NCBI GenBank assembly: GCA_947496605.1 | Contig: CANMDF010000003.1 | Span: forward strand, 620,001 to 684,000 | From: an uncultured Paracoccaceae bacterium | Lineage (GTDB): Bacteria; Pseudomonadota; Alphaproteobacteria; Rhodobacterales; Rhodobacteraceae | Reading direction: 5' to 3' | Length of the DNA stretch: 64,000 bases | Shown: positions 8,001 to 17,600 of the stretch, in pieces | How positions within the stretch are numbered: the first letter of the stretch is position 1 | Layout of the letters: each line of letters opens with the position of its first letter | Made by a program: the position numbers and the translations under genes | Notes under the pieces: generated by a model | The model's database searches: none | What the model was told of the DNA's origin: nothing | Seen by the model: only the letters and a program-made list of their open reading frames with translations

Positions 8001-9646
8001 GCGACGATATTCTTGTCAAAATGCGCGATGTCTGGCTGGAAGGCCGGAGCGATGAGACGTGGAACCCGATTATCAACGGTGTCGATCTGACGCTCAAGAA
8101 GGGCGAAGTGCTGGGGCTGATCGGTGAATCCGGTGCTGGCAAATCTACCCTTGGTTTGGCCGCGATGGGATACACCCGTGACGGTGTGAAGATCAGCAAA
8201 GGCACTGTGGAATTTGACGGGATTGATTTGCTGACAGCATCTGCTGCGGTGAAGCGCGAACTTTTGGGCAAACGCATTGCTTATGTTGCCCAATCTGCTG
8301 CTGCCAGTTTTAACCCTGCGCATAAATTGATGGACCAGCATGTTGAAGGTCCTGTGCAGCACGGTGTGATGGGCAAAGGCGAAAGCGAAGAAGACGGGAT
8401 GGAGCTTTATCGCAAGCTGCGTCTGCCTAACCCTGACCAGATTGGTTTTCGCTATCCGCACCAAGTGTCCGGTGGTCAGCTGCAGCGCTGTATGACCGCA
8501 ATGGCGATGTCGTGTCGTCCTGATTTGATTATCTTTGATGAACCCACAACCGCGCTTGATGTGACCACCCAGATTGAGGTGCTGGCCTCAATTCGTGATA
8601 TTGTGGAACAGTTCAACACGGCTGCGATCTACATCACGCATGACTTGGCTGTCGTTGCCCAAATGGCCGACACCATCAAAGTGCTACTAAAGGGCGATGA
8701 AGTTGAAACGGCCGATACCCGCACGATGCTATCCGCGCCGACGCAGGAATATACAAAATCTTTGTGGGCCGTGCGCAGCTTTGAGCGCCCGTTGAAGCCT
8801 GCCGTAAACGCAGGTTCTGTCCCTGTTGTCAGCGTTCAAAATGTCGATGCCGCATATGGCACTGTTCCTGTGCTGCATGACGTCAGTTTTGATTTGCATG
8901 AAGGCCGCACCGTTGCCGTTGTGGGTGAAAGCGGGTCGGGTAAATCGACAACCGCACGTTGTATTACGGGTCTTTTGCCACCGACTGCGGGACAAATCAT
9001 GGTCGATGGTGAAGTGATGCCACCCGATTATCGCAAGCGCAGCAAGGATCAGCTGCGCCAAGTGCAGATGATTTATCAAATGGCCGACACAGCGCTGAAT
9101 CCGCGTATGTCGATTGGCCAGATCATCGCGCGGCCTGTTGAGTTTTATCTTGGGCTTAAGGGTGCCGAGAAACGCAAGAAGGTTGATGCGCTGCTTGAAC
9201 AGATCGAACTTGAGCCTTCACAGTATTATCATCGCCTGCCATCCGAGCTGTCAGGCGGGCAAAAGCAACGCATTGGTATTGCGCGCGCTTTAGCGGCGGA
9301 ACCAAAGTTTATCATTTGTGATGAGGTGACTTCTGCGCTCGATCAACTGGTCGCGGAAGGTATTCTGCGACTATTGGCGCGGTTGCAGGATGAGCTGTCG
9401 CTTACTTATATGTTTATCACGCATGATCTTGCGACGGTACGTGCCATCGCAGATGAGGTTGTGGTGATGAAAGACGGGCGCGTGGTTGAACAGGGACCAA
9501 AAGTTGAAATGTTTACCCCGCCGCATCACGCCTACACGGATCTACTGCTGTCTTCGGTTCCTGAAATGGACCCGGATTGGCTGACAAATCTGCTGACGGA
9601 ACGCGGAGTTGATAACATCGGCGATGCAGCTGTTGATAAGATGTAA
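7997..9646 (+). CDS. Fused double ATPase of peptide-type ABC transporter (DppD-DppF-like)
   Basis: A 549-residue protein with two complete ABC ATPase domains in one chain; many importers make these as two proteins. The first half has Walker A GESGAGKST, signature VSGGQLQRC and Walker B LIIFDEPTTALD. The second has GESGSGKST, LSGGQKQRIGIARAL and FIICDEVTSALD, where the usual proline after DE is valine but the catalytic glutamate is kept. It powers uptake through the two overlapping permease genes upstream and is followed after 74 bases by the binding-protein gene. Confidence 0.93.
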   Translation: MSDDILVKMRDVWLEGRSDETWNPIINGVDLTLKKGEVLGLIGESGAGKSTLGLAAMGYTRDGVKISKGTVEFDGIDLLTASAAVKRELLGKRIAYVAQSAAASFNPAHKLMDQHVEGPVQHGVMGKGESEEDGMELYRKLRLPNPDQIGFRYPHQVSGGQLQRCMTAMAMSCRPDLIIFDEPTTALDVTTQIEVLASIRDIVEQFNTAAIYITHDLAVVAQMADTIKVLLKGDEVETADTRTMLSAPTQEYTKSLWAVRSFERPLKPAVNAGSVPVVSVQNVDAAYGTVPVLHDVSFDLHEGRTVAVVGESGSGKSTTARCITGLLPPTAGQIMVDGEVMPPDYRKRSKDQLRQVQMIYQMADTALNPRMSIGQIIARPVEFYLGLKGAEKRKKVDALLEQIELEPSQYYHRLPSELSGGQKQRIGIARALAAEPKFIICDEVTSALDQLVAEGILRLLARLQDELSLTYMFITHDLATVRAIADEVVVMKDGRVVEQGPKVEMFTPPHHAYTDLLLSSVPEMDPDWLTNLLTERGVDNIGDAAVDKM

Positions 9647-9720
9647 CACGAATCATCCACGTAAGTGGTGACAAAATCGGGCGGCTCACGCCTGAATGAA
9701 TAACTAGGGAGAACGAAAAT

Positions 9721-11271
9721 ATGCACGGAATTAGTAGACGCGGTCTATTGAAAACAGGTGTTGCTGCCGGTGTACTGGGCCTTTCAGGTATGCCACTGCG
9801 CGCGCAATCACGTGGCGGTAAGCTGACAGCAGGTCTGTCAGGCGCCAACACATCGGACAGTTGGGATGGCCGGACGCACTCCGACATCTTCATGATCGCT
9901 TCAGCGCACGGCACAGTTTTTGATTGCTTGACTGAAGTTGCTGCAGACGGATCTCTTGTTGGCGAATTGGCTGAAAGCTGGGAAGCATCTGCCGATGCGA
10001 AAACCTGGACATTCAACCTGCGTCAGGGCGTGACGTTCCACAACGGCAAATCATTCGGTGCGGACGACGTGATCGAATCGCTACAAATGCACGTGGCCGA
10101 GGGCGCTAAATCTGCGGCTCAGCCGATCGTTGCTGCCATCACCGAAATGAAAAAGATGTCCGACAGCCAGGTTCAGTTCACGCTGGCCTCTGGTAACGCT
10201 GACTTCCCTTATCTGATGTCGGACTATCACCTGCTGATGTTCCCTGCAGGTCAGATCGAAGAAGGTATCGCGCAAGGTATCGGTACAGGTCTCTATCAAG
10301 TTCAGTCTTTCGATCCGGGTGTGCGCATGGTCGCGACACGCTATCCAGATCACTACAAGGGCGACAGCGCTGGCTTCTTTGACGAAATCGAATACATCGC
10401 GATCAACGACAACACAGCCCGCATGAACGCGCTGATGACGGGTCAGGTTGATGCGATTAACCGGATCGACTTTAAGACAGAAGCACTGTTGAAGGCCAAC
10501 CCTGCGTTGCGCATTCAAGAAGTGACGGGTAACCAGCACTACACATTCGCCATGTTGACAGACAACGCGCCGTTTGGTGACGTGAATGTCCGTCGTGCCC
10601 TGAAGTACGGTATCAACCGTCAGGAGATGGTCGACAAGATTCTGCTAGGTCACGGTAAAGCCGGTAACGATACCCCGATCGGCCCTGCAAACCAGTTCTA
10701 CCATGCCGAAATGGAGCAGCTGGCTTACGACCCGGACAAGTCCAAGTTCTATTTGCAGCAAGCTGGCCTCGATAGCCTTGATATCGACATCAGCGCGTCA
10801 AACGCTGCGTTTGAGGGTGCTGTTGATGCGGCTCAATTGTTCCAAGCGTCCGCTGCGGCGGGTGGTATCAACCTGAACGTGGTGCAAGAGCCCGCTGACG
10901 GTTACTGGTCCAATGTCTGGCTGAAAAAGAACTTTTCAGCTGTGTATTGGTCCGGTCGCGCGACCGAGGACTGGATGTTCTCAACCGCATATGAAGCCGG
11001 TGTGCCATGGAACGACAGCCAGTGGGACAGTAATGATAGCGCCCGCTTCCAAGAGCTGCTGTTGACGGCCCGTGCCGAGTTGGACAGCGCCAAACGCAAA
11101 GAGCAGTACTTCGAGATGCAGGAAATCCTGCGTGACGATGGTGGTGTTCTGGTGCCAATGTTTGCGAACTACGTACAGGCCGTGAACAACCGGATCGTGT
11201 CACCTGACACAGTGGGTAACCTCTGGCAGATGGACAACGCTCGTATGGCTGAACGCTGGTCAGCAGCGTAA
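9721..11271 (+). CDS. Tat-exported substrate-binding protein of peptide-type ABC transporter
   Basis: A 516-residue periplasmic solute-binding protein of the peptide/nickel family (SBP_bac_5). The N-terminus carries a twin-arginine signal (SRRGLLKTG followed by a hydrophobic run and MPLRAQS), so the protein is probably exported folded. Family features include LAESWEASADAKTWTFNLRQ and VTFHNGKSFGADDV. It is the last gene of the importer set, after both permeases and the ATPase, whereas binding-protein genes often come first. An AGGGAGA-like ribosome site precedes the ATG, and a strong terminator follows. Ligand identity is not visible. Confidence 0.92.
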   Translation: MHGISRRGLLKTGVAAGVLGLSGMPLRAQSRGGKLTAGLSGANTSDSWDGRTHSDIFMIASAHGTVFDCLTEVAADGSLVGELAESWEASADAKTWTFNLRQGVTFHNGKSFGADDVIESLQMHVAEGAKSAAQPIVAAITEMKKMSDSQVQFTLASGNADFPYLMSDYHLLMFPAGQIEEGIAQGIGTGLYQVQSFDPGVRMVATRYPDHYKGDSAGFFDEIEYIAINDNTARMNALMTGQVDAINRIDFKTEALLKANPALRIQEVTGNQHYTFAMLTDNAPFGDVNVRRALKYGINRQEMVDKILLGHGKAGNDTPIGPANQFYHAEMEQLAYDPDKSKFYLQQAGLDSLDIDISASNAAFEGAVDAAQLFQASAAAGGINLNVVQEPADGYWSNVWLKKNFSAVYWSGRATEDWMFSTAYEAGVPWNDSQWDSNDSARFQELLLTARAELDSAKRKEQYFEMQEILRDDGGVLVPMFANYVQAVNNRIVSPDTVGNLWQMDNARMAERWSAA

Positions 11272-11291
11272 GTTAACCACATAGAACTAGC

Positions 11292-11318
11292 GAAACTCCG
11301 CCGATTTGGCGGAGTTTC
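11292..11318 (+). terminator. Hairpin terminator after the ABC importer genes
   Basis: A perfect 11-base-pair stem, GAAACTCCGCC pairing with GGCGGAGTTTC, closes a 5-base loop (GATTT). It lies 20 bases after the binding-protein stop. The 3' arm ends in TTTC and there is little further T-run, so termination may not be complete. It separates the importer operon from the secreted-protein gene that follows. Confidence 0.75.
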
Positions 11319-11441
11319 TCGTCAAATGAACAGAAAATGAATAGCATATTCTGAGTTCGTTCACACCCGCACATTCATATCTTCCGACAATAGTAATTGG
11401 GTGACCCAAAATCGTCGTCACCGCAATCGGAAGGAATGCTC

Positions 11442-12026
11442 ATGTCTTATTCATTTGGAAAACGTGCACTCAAGATAGGTGTCATCGCACTTGGCCTCAC
11501 CTCTCTCTCTTGCGCAGCTGTGGTGATGTCTGCTGACGCCGCCTTTGCTGAAAAGGGAGGGAATGGGAACGGAAATGGTCGTGGCAACGCAAACCGCAAT
11601 GACCGCTCTAACAACAGCGATCGCAACGGTAATGGGCGTGGCGCCATTGCAAGCGAATTGCGTGGCCTCAACGCAGCCAATGCAAATCAGCGCGCATTGG
11701 AGAACGCATCGCCAAACAGCATGCCGGGCAAACTTTATGTGTATCAGCAGGCTCGGACGGAATTTGCACAAGCAGTTAATGACCAAAATGCAGCTTACGA
11801 CGAATATGGACGCCTGATAGGTCTTACCGAAGATGAAGTTGCAGCGAATTTCCCTGATGGAGGCTACGAAGACGCCGTTATGGATGCCGCGACCAAATAT
11901 GAAGAACTGCGCAATGCTGCATTGGCCTCGCAGGCCGCTAACGACGAAAGCCTTGCGATCCTCACTGAAGGGCGTGAACTATCCATTGATGCATTGGCAG
12001 AACTGAACCGACTCCTCGGACTCTGA
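11442..12026 (+). CDS. Secreted hypothetical protein with Asn/Gly-rich low-complexity segment
   Basis: I do not recognise this 194-residue protein. It has a Sec signal peptide: KRALK, a hydrophobic stretch, and a likely AxA cleavage site ending DAAFA. Mature residues 1-30 or so are a low-complexity tract of Gly, Asn, Arg and Asp ([18 protein letters not shown]). The rest is mostly alpha-helical, rich in Ala and Asn, with [15 protein letters not shown] and a Leu-rich end. I chose the ATG at 11442 because GGAAGG is 7 bases upstream; an earlier ATG sits too close to that site. It is probably periplasmic or surface-exposed. An imperfect hairpin follows the stop. Confidence 0.7.
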   Translation: MSYSFGKRALKIGVIALGLTSLSCAAVVMSADAAFAEKGGNGNGNGRGNANRNDRSNNSDRNGNGRGAIASELRGLNAANANQRALENASPNSMPGKLYVYQQARTEFAQAVNDQNAAYDEYGRLIGLTEDEVAANFPDGGYEDAVMDAATKYEELRNAALASQAANDESLAILTEGRELSIDALAELNRLLGL

Positions 12027-12039
12027 TCCCGGCCAAGTG

Positions 12040-12070
12040 AGGGGCAGGTTGCTAAAGCTGCCTTGCCCCT
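12040..12070 (+). terminator. Imperfect GC-rich hairpin after the secreted-protein gene
   Basis: AGGGGCA-GGTTGC and GCTGCC-TTGCCCCT can form a long stem with a bulge and a short loop, starting 14 bases after the stop codon. No T-run follows, so it may act as an mRNA 3' end stabiliser, a Rho-assisted terminator, or simply be structured spacer. Confidence 0.45.
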
Positions 12071-12098
12071 TGCAGAACCCGAAAAGCCAGCGTATATC
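12070..12098 (+). promoter_or_regulatory. Candidate promoter for the rimP-nusA-infB operon leader
   Basis: TTGCAG (12070-12075) and TATATC (12093-12098) are separated by 17 bases, which fits a weak sigma-70-type promoter. Transcription would start near 12105. The resulting RNA would run into the terminator at 12149-12171 before reaching rimP. Match to consensus is partial, so this is inference from spacing and context. Confidence 0.35.
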
Positions 12099-12148
12099 TT
12101 TTTTAACAGCGGCGTTGGCTTCCACCCCCGACCCCACCGAAATTCACA

Positions 12149-12171
12149 ACGGGCCGCGCGCCCGTTTTTTT
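12149..12171 (+). terminator. Intrinsic terminator in the rimP leader, possible attenuator
   Basis: ACGGGC and GCCCGT form a 6-base-pair GC-rich stem around CGCGC, followed directly by seven T residues (12165-12171). It ends only 27 bases before the rimP start codon. That leaves too little room for a separate promoter, so operon transcripts probably have to pass through it. Confidence 0.7.
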
Positions 12172-12198
12172 GTGCCGAATGATAAGTCGGAAACTATG

Positions 12199-12801
12199 AT
12201 GAACGATCTGATCGCCAAAGCGGCCATTGACCGCCGTATCGCTGAAATCATCACCCCTGTCGTGGAAGACATGGGGTTCGAAGTGGTGCGCGTTCGCCTG
12301 ATGACCGGCAAGGAGAGCATTCTGCAGGTGATGGTCCAGCGCCCTGATGGACAGATTGAGGTTGATGAATGCGGGCAGGTTTCCACTGCTCTTAGCGCTA
12401 TTTTGGATGTCGAAGACCCGATTCTTGATGTTTATAATCTTGAAGTCTCAAGCCCTGGTATTGACCGTCCGCTGACACGGATGAAGGATTTTGATCAGTG
12501 GGAAGGCTTTGAAGCTAAGATCGAAACGGATGAGCTGATCGACGGCCGCCGCCGCTTTAAGGGCCCGTTGGCCGGTACAGAAGGTGACGAGGTGTTGATC
12601 ACCATCACCGAAGGCACCATCGGTTTGAAATTTGAATGGCTGTCAGACGCCAAACTGGTTCTGACAGATGAGTTGATCCGCGACGTGTTGCGCGGACGTA
12701 AAGATGCGGGTCAGATCGACGAGACCCAATTTGATGAAATCGAAACCATCATAGACGGTGATGATGCGCCCCTACGGGGCGACGCTGAGGAGAACACTTA
12801 A
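12199..12801 (+). CDS. rimP: Ribosome maturation factor RimP
   Basis: RimP helps assemble the 30S ribosomal subunit. The 200-residue protein has the family's first domain ([18 protein letters not shown], then [20 protein letters not shown] and the signature [14 protein letters not shown]) and the C-terminal SH3-like part ([13 protein letters not shown]). I chose the ATG at 12199 because GGA lies 7 bases upstream; the ATG at 12196 is also possible. The much longer open frame starting at 12037 runs through a terminator hairpin and is unlikely to be translated. nusA follows one base after the stop. Confidence 0.92.
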   Translation: MNDLIAKAAIDRRIAEIITPVVEDMGFEVVRVRLMTGKESILQVMVQRPDGQIEVDECGQVSTALSAILDVEDPILDVYNLEVSSPGIDRPLTRMKDFDQWEGFEAKIETDELIDGRRRFKGPLAGTEGDEVLITITEGTIGLKFEWLSDAKLVLTDELIRDVLRGRKDAGQIDETQFDEIETIIDGDDAPLRGDAEENT

Positions 12802-12802
12802 A

Positions 12803-14416
12803 ATGGCATATACATCCGCCAACCAGTTGGAGCTTTTGCAAACAGCAGAGGCCGTGGCCCGCGAAAAGAACATCGAGCCCGGGCTCGTTGTGGAAGCGAT
12901 GGAAGAATCGCTCGCGCGTGCGGCTAAGTCGCGTTACGGCGCCGAGATGGACATCCGCGTCGCGATTGATCGCAAGACTGGTAAAGCGACCTTTACCCGT
13001 GTCCGCATTGTGGTCGAGGATGAAGAGCTTGAGAATTATCAGGCTGAGTTCACTGTCGCCCAAGCCAAAGAATACATGGAAGACCCAGAAGTCGGTCAGC
13101 AGTTCATTGAAGAAGTGCCACCCGTTGAATTGGGTCGGATTGCTGCGCAGTCTGCCAAGCAAGTGATCTTGCAAAAGGTCCGCGAAGCTGAGCGTGACAA
13201 GCAGTACGAAGAATTCAAAGATCGCGCTGGTACAATCATCAACGCACTGGTCAAGCGCGAAGAGTACGGCAATGTCATCGTCGATGTCGGCGCTGGCGAG
13301 GCTGTCTTGCGCCGCAACGAAAAAATCGGTCGCGAAGCCTATCGCCCCAACGACCGCATCCGTTGCTTCATCAAGGAAGTGCGCCGCGAACAGCGTGGCC
13401 CACAGATTTTCCTGAGCCGTACAGCGCCTGAGTTCATGGCGGAACTGTTCAAGATGGAAGTGCCTGAAATCTATGAGGGTATTATCGAGATCAAGGCCGT
13501 TGCCCGTGATCCCGGTTCGCGCGCAAAGATTGCTGTCATCTCATACGACGGTTCTATCGACCCTGTCGGTGCTTGTGTCGGTATGCGTGGTTCGCGCGTT
13601 CAGGCTGTTGTGAACGAATTGCAGGGCGAAAAGATCGACATCATTCCTTGGAATGAAGATATGCCAACGTTCCTTGTGAACGCGTTGCAGCCTGCGGAGG
13701 TGTCCAAGGTTGTTCTGGACGAAGAAGCCGGCAAAATCGAAGTCGTTGTTCCAGAGGAACAGTTGTCACTGGCCATTGGTCGCCGCGGCCAAAACGTGCG
13801 TCTTGCGTCGCAACTAACCGGCCTCGACATCGACATCATGACCGAGGAAGAAGAGAGCAAGCGTCGTCAGGCCGAGTTCGAACTGCGCACGAAATTGTTT
13901 ATGGATACCCTTGATCTGGACGAGTTCTTTGCCCAACTATTGGTATCAGAAGGGTTCACGAACCTGGAAGAAGTCGCCTACGTTGAAGCCGAAGAACTGC
14001 TGGTTATCGAAGGTGTTGACGAAGATACAGCCAGCGAATTGCAGGCCCGCGCCCGTGATTACCTTGAGGCGAAAGCCAAAGAAGCCATGGAAGCAGCCCG
14101 CGCATTGGGTGTCGAAGACAGCCTTGTGAACTTTGAAGGTCTGACACCTGCCATGCTTGAAGCGCTGGGCAAAGATGGTGTGAAAACACTGGAAGACTTT
14201 GCGACCTGTGCTGACTGGGAATTGGCCGGTGGCTGGACATCAGTTGATGGCGAACGTGTGAAAGATGACGGTGTGCTTGAACCGTTTGAGATTTCGCTGG
14301 AAGAAGCGCAAGATATGGTCATGACCGCACGGGTTATGTTGGGCTGGGTTGATCCGGCTGATCTTGAGGTTGAAGCCGAAGACGAAGAAGACCTCAGCGA
14401 GGAAGCGGAGGCCTGA
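12803..14416 (+). CDS. nusA: Transcription termination/antitermination factor NusA
   Basis: NusA binds RNA polymerase and affects pausing, termination and antitermination. The 537-residue protein has the N-terminal polymerase-binding domain (residues 1-130), an S1 domain, two KH domains (GMRGSRVQAVVNELQGEKID and AIGRRGQNVRLASQLTG) and C-terminal acidic helix-hairpin-helix repeats (residues 350-500). The start at 12803 has GAGGAGA upstream within the end of rimP. In E. coli NusA regulates its own operon through leader terminators. The terminator just upstream of rimP suggests something similar here. Confidence 0.96.
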   Translation: MAYTSANQLELLQTAEAVAREKNIEPGLVVEAMEESLARAAKSRYGAEMDIRVAIDRKTGKATFTRVRIVVEDEELENYQAEFTVAQAKEYMEDPEVGQQFIEEVPPVELGRIAAQSAKQVILQKVREAERDKQYEEFKDRAGTIINALVKREEYGNVIVDVGAGEAVLRRNEKIGREAYRPNDRIRCFIKEVRREQRGPQIFLSRTAPEFMAELFKMEVPEIYEGIIEIKAVARDPGSRAKIAVISYDGSIDPVGACVGMRGSRVQAVVNELQGEKIDIIPWNEDMPTFLVNALQPAEVSKVVLDEEAGKIEVVVPEEQLSLAIGRRGQNVRLASQLTGLDIDIMTEEEESKRRQAEFELRTKLFMDTLDLDEFFAQLLVSEGFTNLEEVAYVEAEELLVIEGVDEDTASELQARARDYLEAKAKEAMEAARALGVEDSLVNFEGLTPAMLEALGKDGVKTLEDFATCADWELAGGWTSVDGERVKDDGVLEPFEISLEEAQDMVMTARVMLGWVDPADLEVEAEDEEDLSEEAEA

Positions 14417-14439
14417 TCGTAGGCCTTCGGGGTTCGCTG

Positions 14440-15072
14440 ATGGCGCGTGGTGGCCATAACAAAGAACGCGGCGATGTAGAACGTAAGTGCATCGTCACGG
14501 GTGAAGTGCAGCCAAAGGCTGGCTTGATCCGCTTTGTTGTGGGGCCAGAGGATCTGGTTTATCCAGATGTTCTGGGCAAACTACCGGGGCGAGGCATGTA
14601 TGTGACGGCTGATCGTGCGGTGCTTGAAGAAGCCCGTAAAGGTCAGTTTTCCCGCTCTGCCAAGCAGGCGGTCAAAGTGCCAGATGGATTGGTCGATGAG
14701 GTCGAACGCCAGCTGGCCCGGCACACGATTGACCTGATCGCGCTGACACGCAAAGCAGGCCGCGCGGTCTGTGGATTTGAGAAAGTCAAAGGATGGCTCG
14801 CTGGTGGCGAACGTGTCCGTGTTCTGGTTCAGGCCTCTGATGGGTCGGAACGGGGCAAAACGAAACTATGGACGCCCGAAGGTGCCCGATATTTTGGCTG
14901 TTTGACCGCAGCCGAATTGGGTTTGGCATTTGGGCGGCAAACTGTGATACATGGCGCGCTAGCCACTGGAAGACTCAGCAATCGTGTTGTAGAGGAAGCC
15001 ACAAAGCTACGCGGACTACGCGAAGGGAACGATGGCGATATGGCCATCGGGAAGGATATAGAAGCTAAATGA
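14440..15072 (+). CDS. YlxR (RNase P modulator RnpM-type) fused to L7Ae-like domain
   Basis: A 210-residue RNA-binding protein. Residues 1-90 are a YlxR/DUF448 domain with [19 protein letters not shown] and the GRGMYV motif. The C-terminal half (from [21 protein letters not shown]) resembles an L7Ae/L30e RNA-binding fold, an arrangement common in alphaproteobacteria. In Bacillus the stand-alone YlxR protein modulates RNase P. The place between nusA and infB is the conserved position for ylxR. It overlaps infB by ATGA at 15069-15072, which suggests coupled translation. Confidence 0.88.
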   Translation: MARGGHNKERGDVERKCIVTGEVQPKAGLIRFVVGPEDLVYPDVLGKLPGRGMYVTADRAVLEEARKGQFSRSAKQAVKVPDGLVDEVERQLARHTIDLIALTRKAGRAVCGFEKVKGWLAGGERVRVLVQASDGSERGKTKLWTPEGARYFGCLTAAELGLAFGRQTVIHGALATGRLSNRVVEEATKLRGLREGNDGDMAIGKDIEAK

Positions 15073-17549
15073 GCGATAACGACGGTAAAAAGACACTCGG
15101 CCTTGGTGGTTCACGTCCTTCAAACGTGAAGCAAAGCTTTAGCCACGGGCGGACCAAAAACGTCGTGGTGGAAACCAAACGCAAGCGCGTTGTGGTGCCA
15201 AAGCCCGGTGCGGCAAAGCCAACGACATCAGGTGGCCCTGTAGGTGGTGATCCTTCAAAACGTCCTGCCGGTATTTCGGATGTGGAACTTGAGCGCCGTA
15301 TGAAGGCGCTTAAGATGGCGAAAGCCCGCGAAGCTGAAGAAGCCGAAAAGCGTGCAGCCGAAGAAAAGACACGTGCAGCTGAACGCGACGCACGCCGCGC
15401 TGAGATAGAAGCCAAAGAAGCCGAAGACAAAGCTCGCGAAGAGCGCGCCAAAGCAAAGGCCGATGAGGAAGAGCGCAAAAAGGCAGAAGCTGAACGCGCG
15501 AAAGCCGCCGCCGCCGCCCCACCTGCGGCTGCTGCAGTTCCCGGCGAGACCGAGATTTCACGCCCAACTGCAGCACCCCGCAAGACGGATCGTCCTGCGG
15601 AAAACCGTGATGCTAAAACCAAGGCAAAGCCGGGTCGCAATGATGACGGTCGCCGTTCAGGCAAGCTGACGGTCAACGATGCGATGGCTGGCCGTCATGG
15701 TGGCCGCCAGCGGTCTATGGCTGCGATGAAGCGCAAGCAGGATCGCGCCCGTGCGAAAGCAATGGGTGTATCAGCCGAGCGTGAAAAGGTCTTCCGCGAG
15801 GTGGCTTTGCCAGAGGCAATCACCGTTTCTGAATTGGCCAACCGCATGACTGAACGTGTGGCTGACGTTGTGAAGGCGTTGATGACCAACGGCATCATGG
15901 CGACACAGAACCAGACGATTGATGCGGATACCGCCGAATTGATCATCGAAGAATTCGGTCACACCGTGACCCGCGTTTCTGACGCGGATGTCGAAGACGT
16001 GCTGACCGCTATTGAAGATAAGCCAGAAGACCTGTCTGGTCGTCCACCGATCATCACGATCATGGGCCACGTTGACCACGGCAAAACATCGCTCCTGGAT
16101 GCAATCCGCAACGCGAAAGTTGTGGCTGGCGAAGCAGGCGGGATTACACAGCACATTGGTGCCTATCAGGTGACAACCGACAGCGGCGCTGTTCTGTCAT
16201 TCCTTGATACACCGGGTCACGCGGCGTTTACGTCAATGCGTTCCCGTGGTGCGCAAGTGACCGATATTGTTGTCCTTGTGGTTGCTGCTGATGATGCGGT
16301 CATGCCGCAGACGATCGAAGCAATTAACCACGCGAAAGCGGCGCAAGTGCCGATGATCGTGGCGATTAACAAGATCGATAAGCCAGAAGCAAATCCTGAT
16401 AAGGTCCGTACCGACCTGCTCCAGCACGAAGTCATCGTCGAAAAGATGTCTGGTGACGTGCAGGACGTTGAGGTTTCAGCCATCTCTGGTCAGGGCCTGG
16501 ATGAACTGCTGGAAGCTATCGCGCTGCAGGCTGAAATACTTGAACTGAAAGCCAACCCAGACCGCGCTGCAGAAGGTGCGGTGATTGAAGCCCAACTTGA
16601 TGTGGGCCGTGGTCCCGTTGCGACTGTTCTGATCCAGACCGGTACGCTGCGCCAAGGCGATATCTTTGTTGTGGGTGAGCAGTACGGCAAAGTCCGTGCG
16701 CTGATCAACGATAAGGGCGAACGCGTACAAGAAGCTGGTCCTGCTGTTCCTGTTGAGGTGCTTGGTCTGAACGGCACACCCGAAGCAGGCGATGTCTTGA
16801 ACGTGGTTGAAACCGATGCGCAGGCCCGTGAAATCGCAGAATACCGTGAAAAAGCCGCGAAAGAGAAACGCGCGGCGGCAGGTGCGGCGACGACGCTGGA
16901 ACAACTGATGGCAAACGCAAAAGCAGACGAGAACGTCAGCGAATTGCCAATCTTGGTCAAAGCTGACGTGCAAGGTTCCGCTGAAGCGATCGTGCAAGCG
17001 ATGGAGAAAATCGGTAACGATGAGGTCCGCGTGCGCGTTCTACACTCTGGTGTGGGTGCGATCACGGAAACCGATATCGGTTTGGCCGAAGCATCTGGTG
17101 CGCCTGTGTTTGGCTTTAATGTCCGTGCGAATACATCCGCGCGGAACACAGCCAACCAAAAGGGCGTCGAGATCCGCTATTATTCCGTCATCTACGACCT
17201 TGTGGATGACGTGAAAGCGGCGGCCTCTGGTCTGCTCTCTGCTGAAATTCGTGAAAAGTTCATCGGCTACGCGAAAATCCAAGAGGTCTTTAAGGTCTCT
17301 AACGTGGGTAAGGTTGCTGGTTGCTTGGTCACCGAAGGTGTGGCGCGTCGTTCCGCTGGTGTGCGCTTGCTGCGCGACAATGTCGTGATCCACGAAGGCA
17401 CGCTGAAAACGCTGAAGCGCTTTAAGGACGAGGTGCCGGAGGTACAGTCCGGCCAAGAATGTGGCATGGCGTTTGAAAACTACGAAGATATTCGCCCAGA
17501 CGACGTGATCGAGATTTTCGAGCGCGAAGAGGTCGAACGGAACCTGTAA
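15069..17549 (+). CDS. infB: Translation initiation factor IF-2
   Basis: IF-2 is the GTPase that brings fMet-tRNA to the 30S subunit and promotes 50S joining. The 826-residue protein begins with a charged, Ala/Lys/Glu-rich coiled region (residues 70-210), then the IF2_N module. The G domain follows with G1 [13 protein letters not shown]3 DTPGHAAF and G4 NKID, then the C-terminal initiator-tRNA-binding domains. Length is normal for an alphaproteobacterium. The start overlaps ylxR. A GC-rich terminator follows 21 bases after the stop and probably ends the rimP-nusA-ylxR-infB operon. Confidence 0.97.
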   Translation: MSDNDGKKTLGLGGSRPSNVKQSFSHGRTKNVVVETKRKRVVVPKPGAAKPTTSGGPVGGDPSKRPAGISDVELERRMKALKMAKAREAEEAEKRAAEEKTRAAERDARRAEIEAKEAEDKAREERAKAKADEEERKKAEAERAKAAAAAPPAAAAVPGETEISRPTAAPRKTDRPAENRDAKTKAKPGRNDDGRRSGKLTVNDAMAGRHGGRQRSMAAMKRKQDRARAKAMGVSAEREKVFREVALPEAITVSELANRMTERVADVVKALMTNGIMATQNQTIDADTAELIIEEFGHTVTRVSDADVEDVLTAIEDKPEDLSGRPPIITIMGHVDHGKTSLLDAIRNAKVVAGEAGGITQHIGAYQVTTDSGAVLSFLDTPGHAAFTSMRSRGAQVTDIVVLVVAADDAVMPQTIEAINHAKAAQVPMIVAINKIDKPEANPDKVRTDLLQHEVIVEKMSGDVQDVEVSAISGQGLDELLEAIALQAEILELKANPDRAAEGAVIEAQLDVGRGPVATVLIQTGTLRQGDIFVVGEQYGKVRALINDKGERVQEAGPAVPVEVLGLNGTPEAGDVLNVVETDAQAREIAEYREKAAKEKRAAAGAATTLEQLMANAKADENVSELPILVKADVQGSAEAIVQAMEKIGNDEVRVRVLHSGVGAITETDIGLAEASGAPVFGFNVRANTSARNTANQKGVEIRYYSVIYDLVDDVKAAASGLLSAEIREKFIGYAKIQEVFKVSNVGKVAGCLVTEGVARRSAGVRLLRDNVVIHEGTLKTLKRFKDEVPEVQSGQECGMAFENYEDIRPDDVIEIFEREEVERNL

Positions 17550-17570
17550 AGGTTGCTTGTCGAATAAAGG

Positions 17571-17597
17571 AGGGCGGTCCAAGCGGGCCGCCCTTTT
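17571..17597 (+). terminator. Terminator after infB
   Basis: AGGGCGGTCC pairs with GGGCCGCCCT (10 base pairs, one G-U) around an AAGC loop and is followed by TTTT. It lies between the convergent infB and speB stops, so it may also slow speB transcripts, though the T-run favours the plus strand. Confidence 0.88.
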
Positions 17598-17600
17598 GCG

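Noticed and set aside
6660-8464. Several minus-strand frames of 200-270 codons opposite the ABC importer genes
   Set aside because: They are antisense to strongly supported membrane and ATPase genes and have His/Arg-rich, unstructured composition.
12027-12198. Initiator tRNA gene upstream of rimP, as in E. coli
   Set aside because: No cloverleaf or T-loop sequence is present; the structures are simple hairpins.
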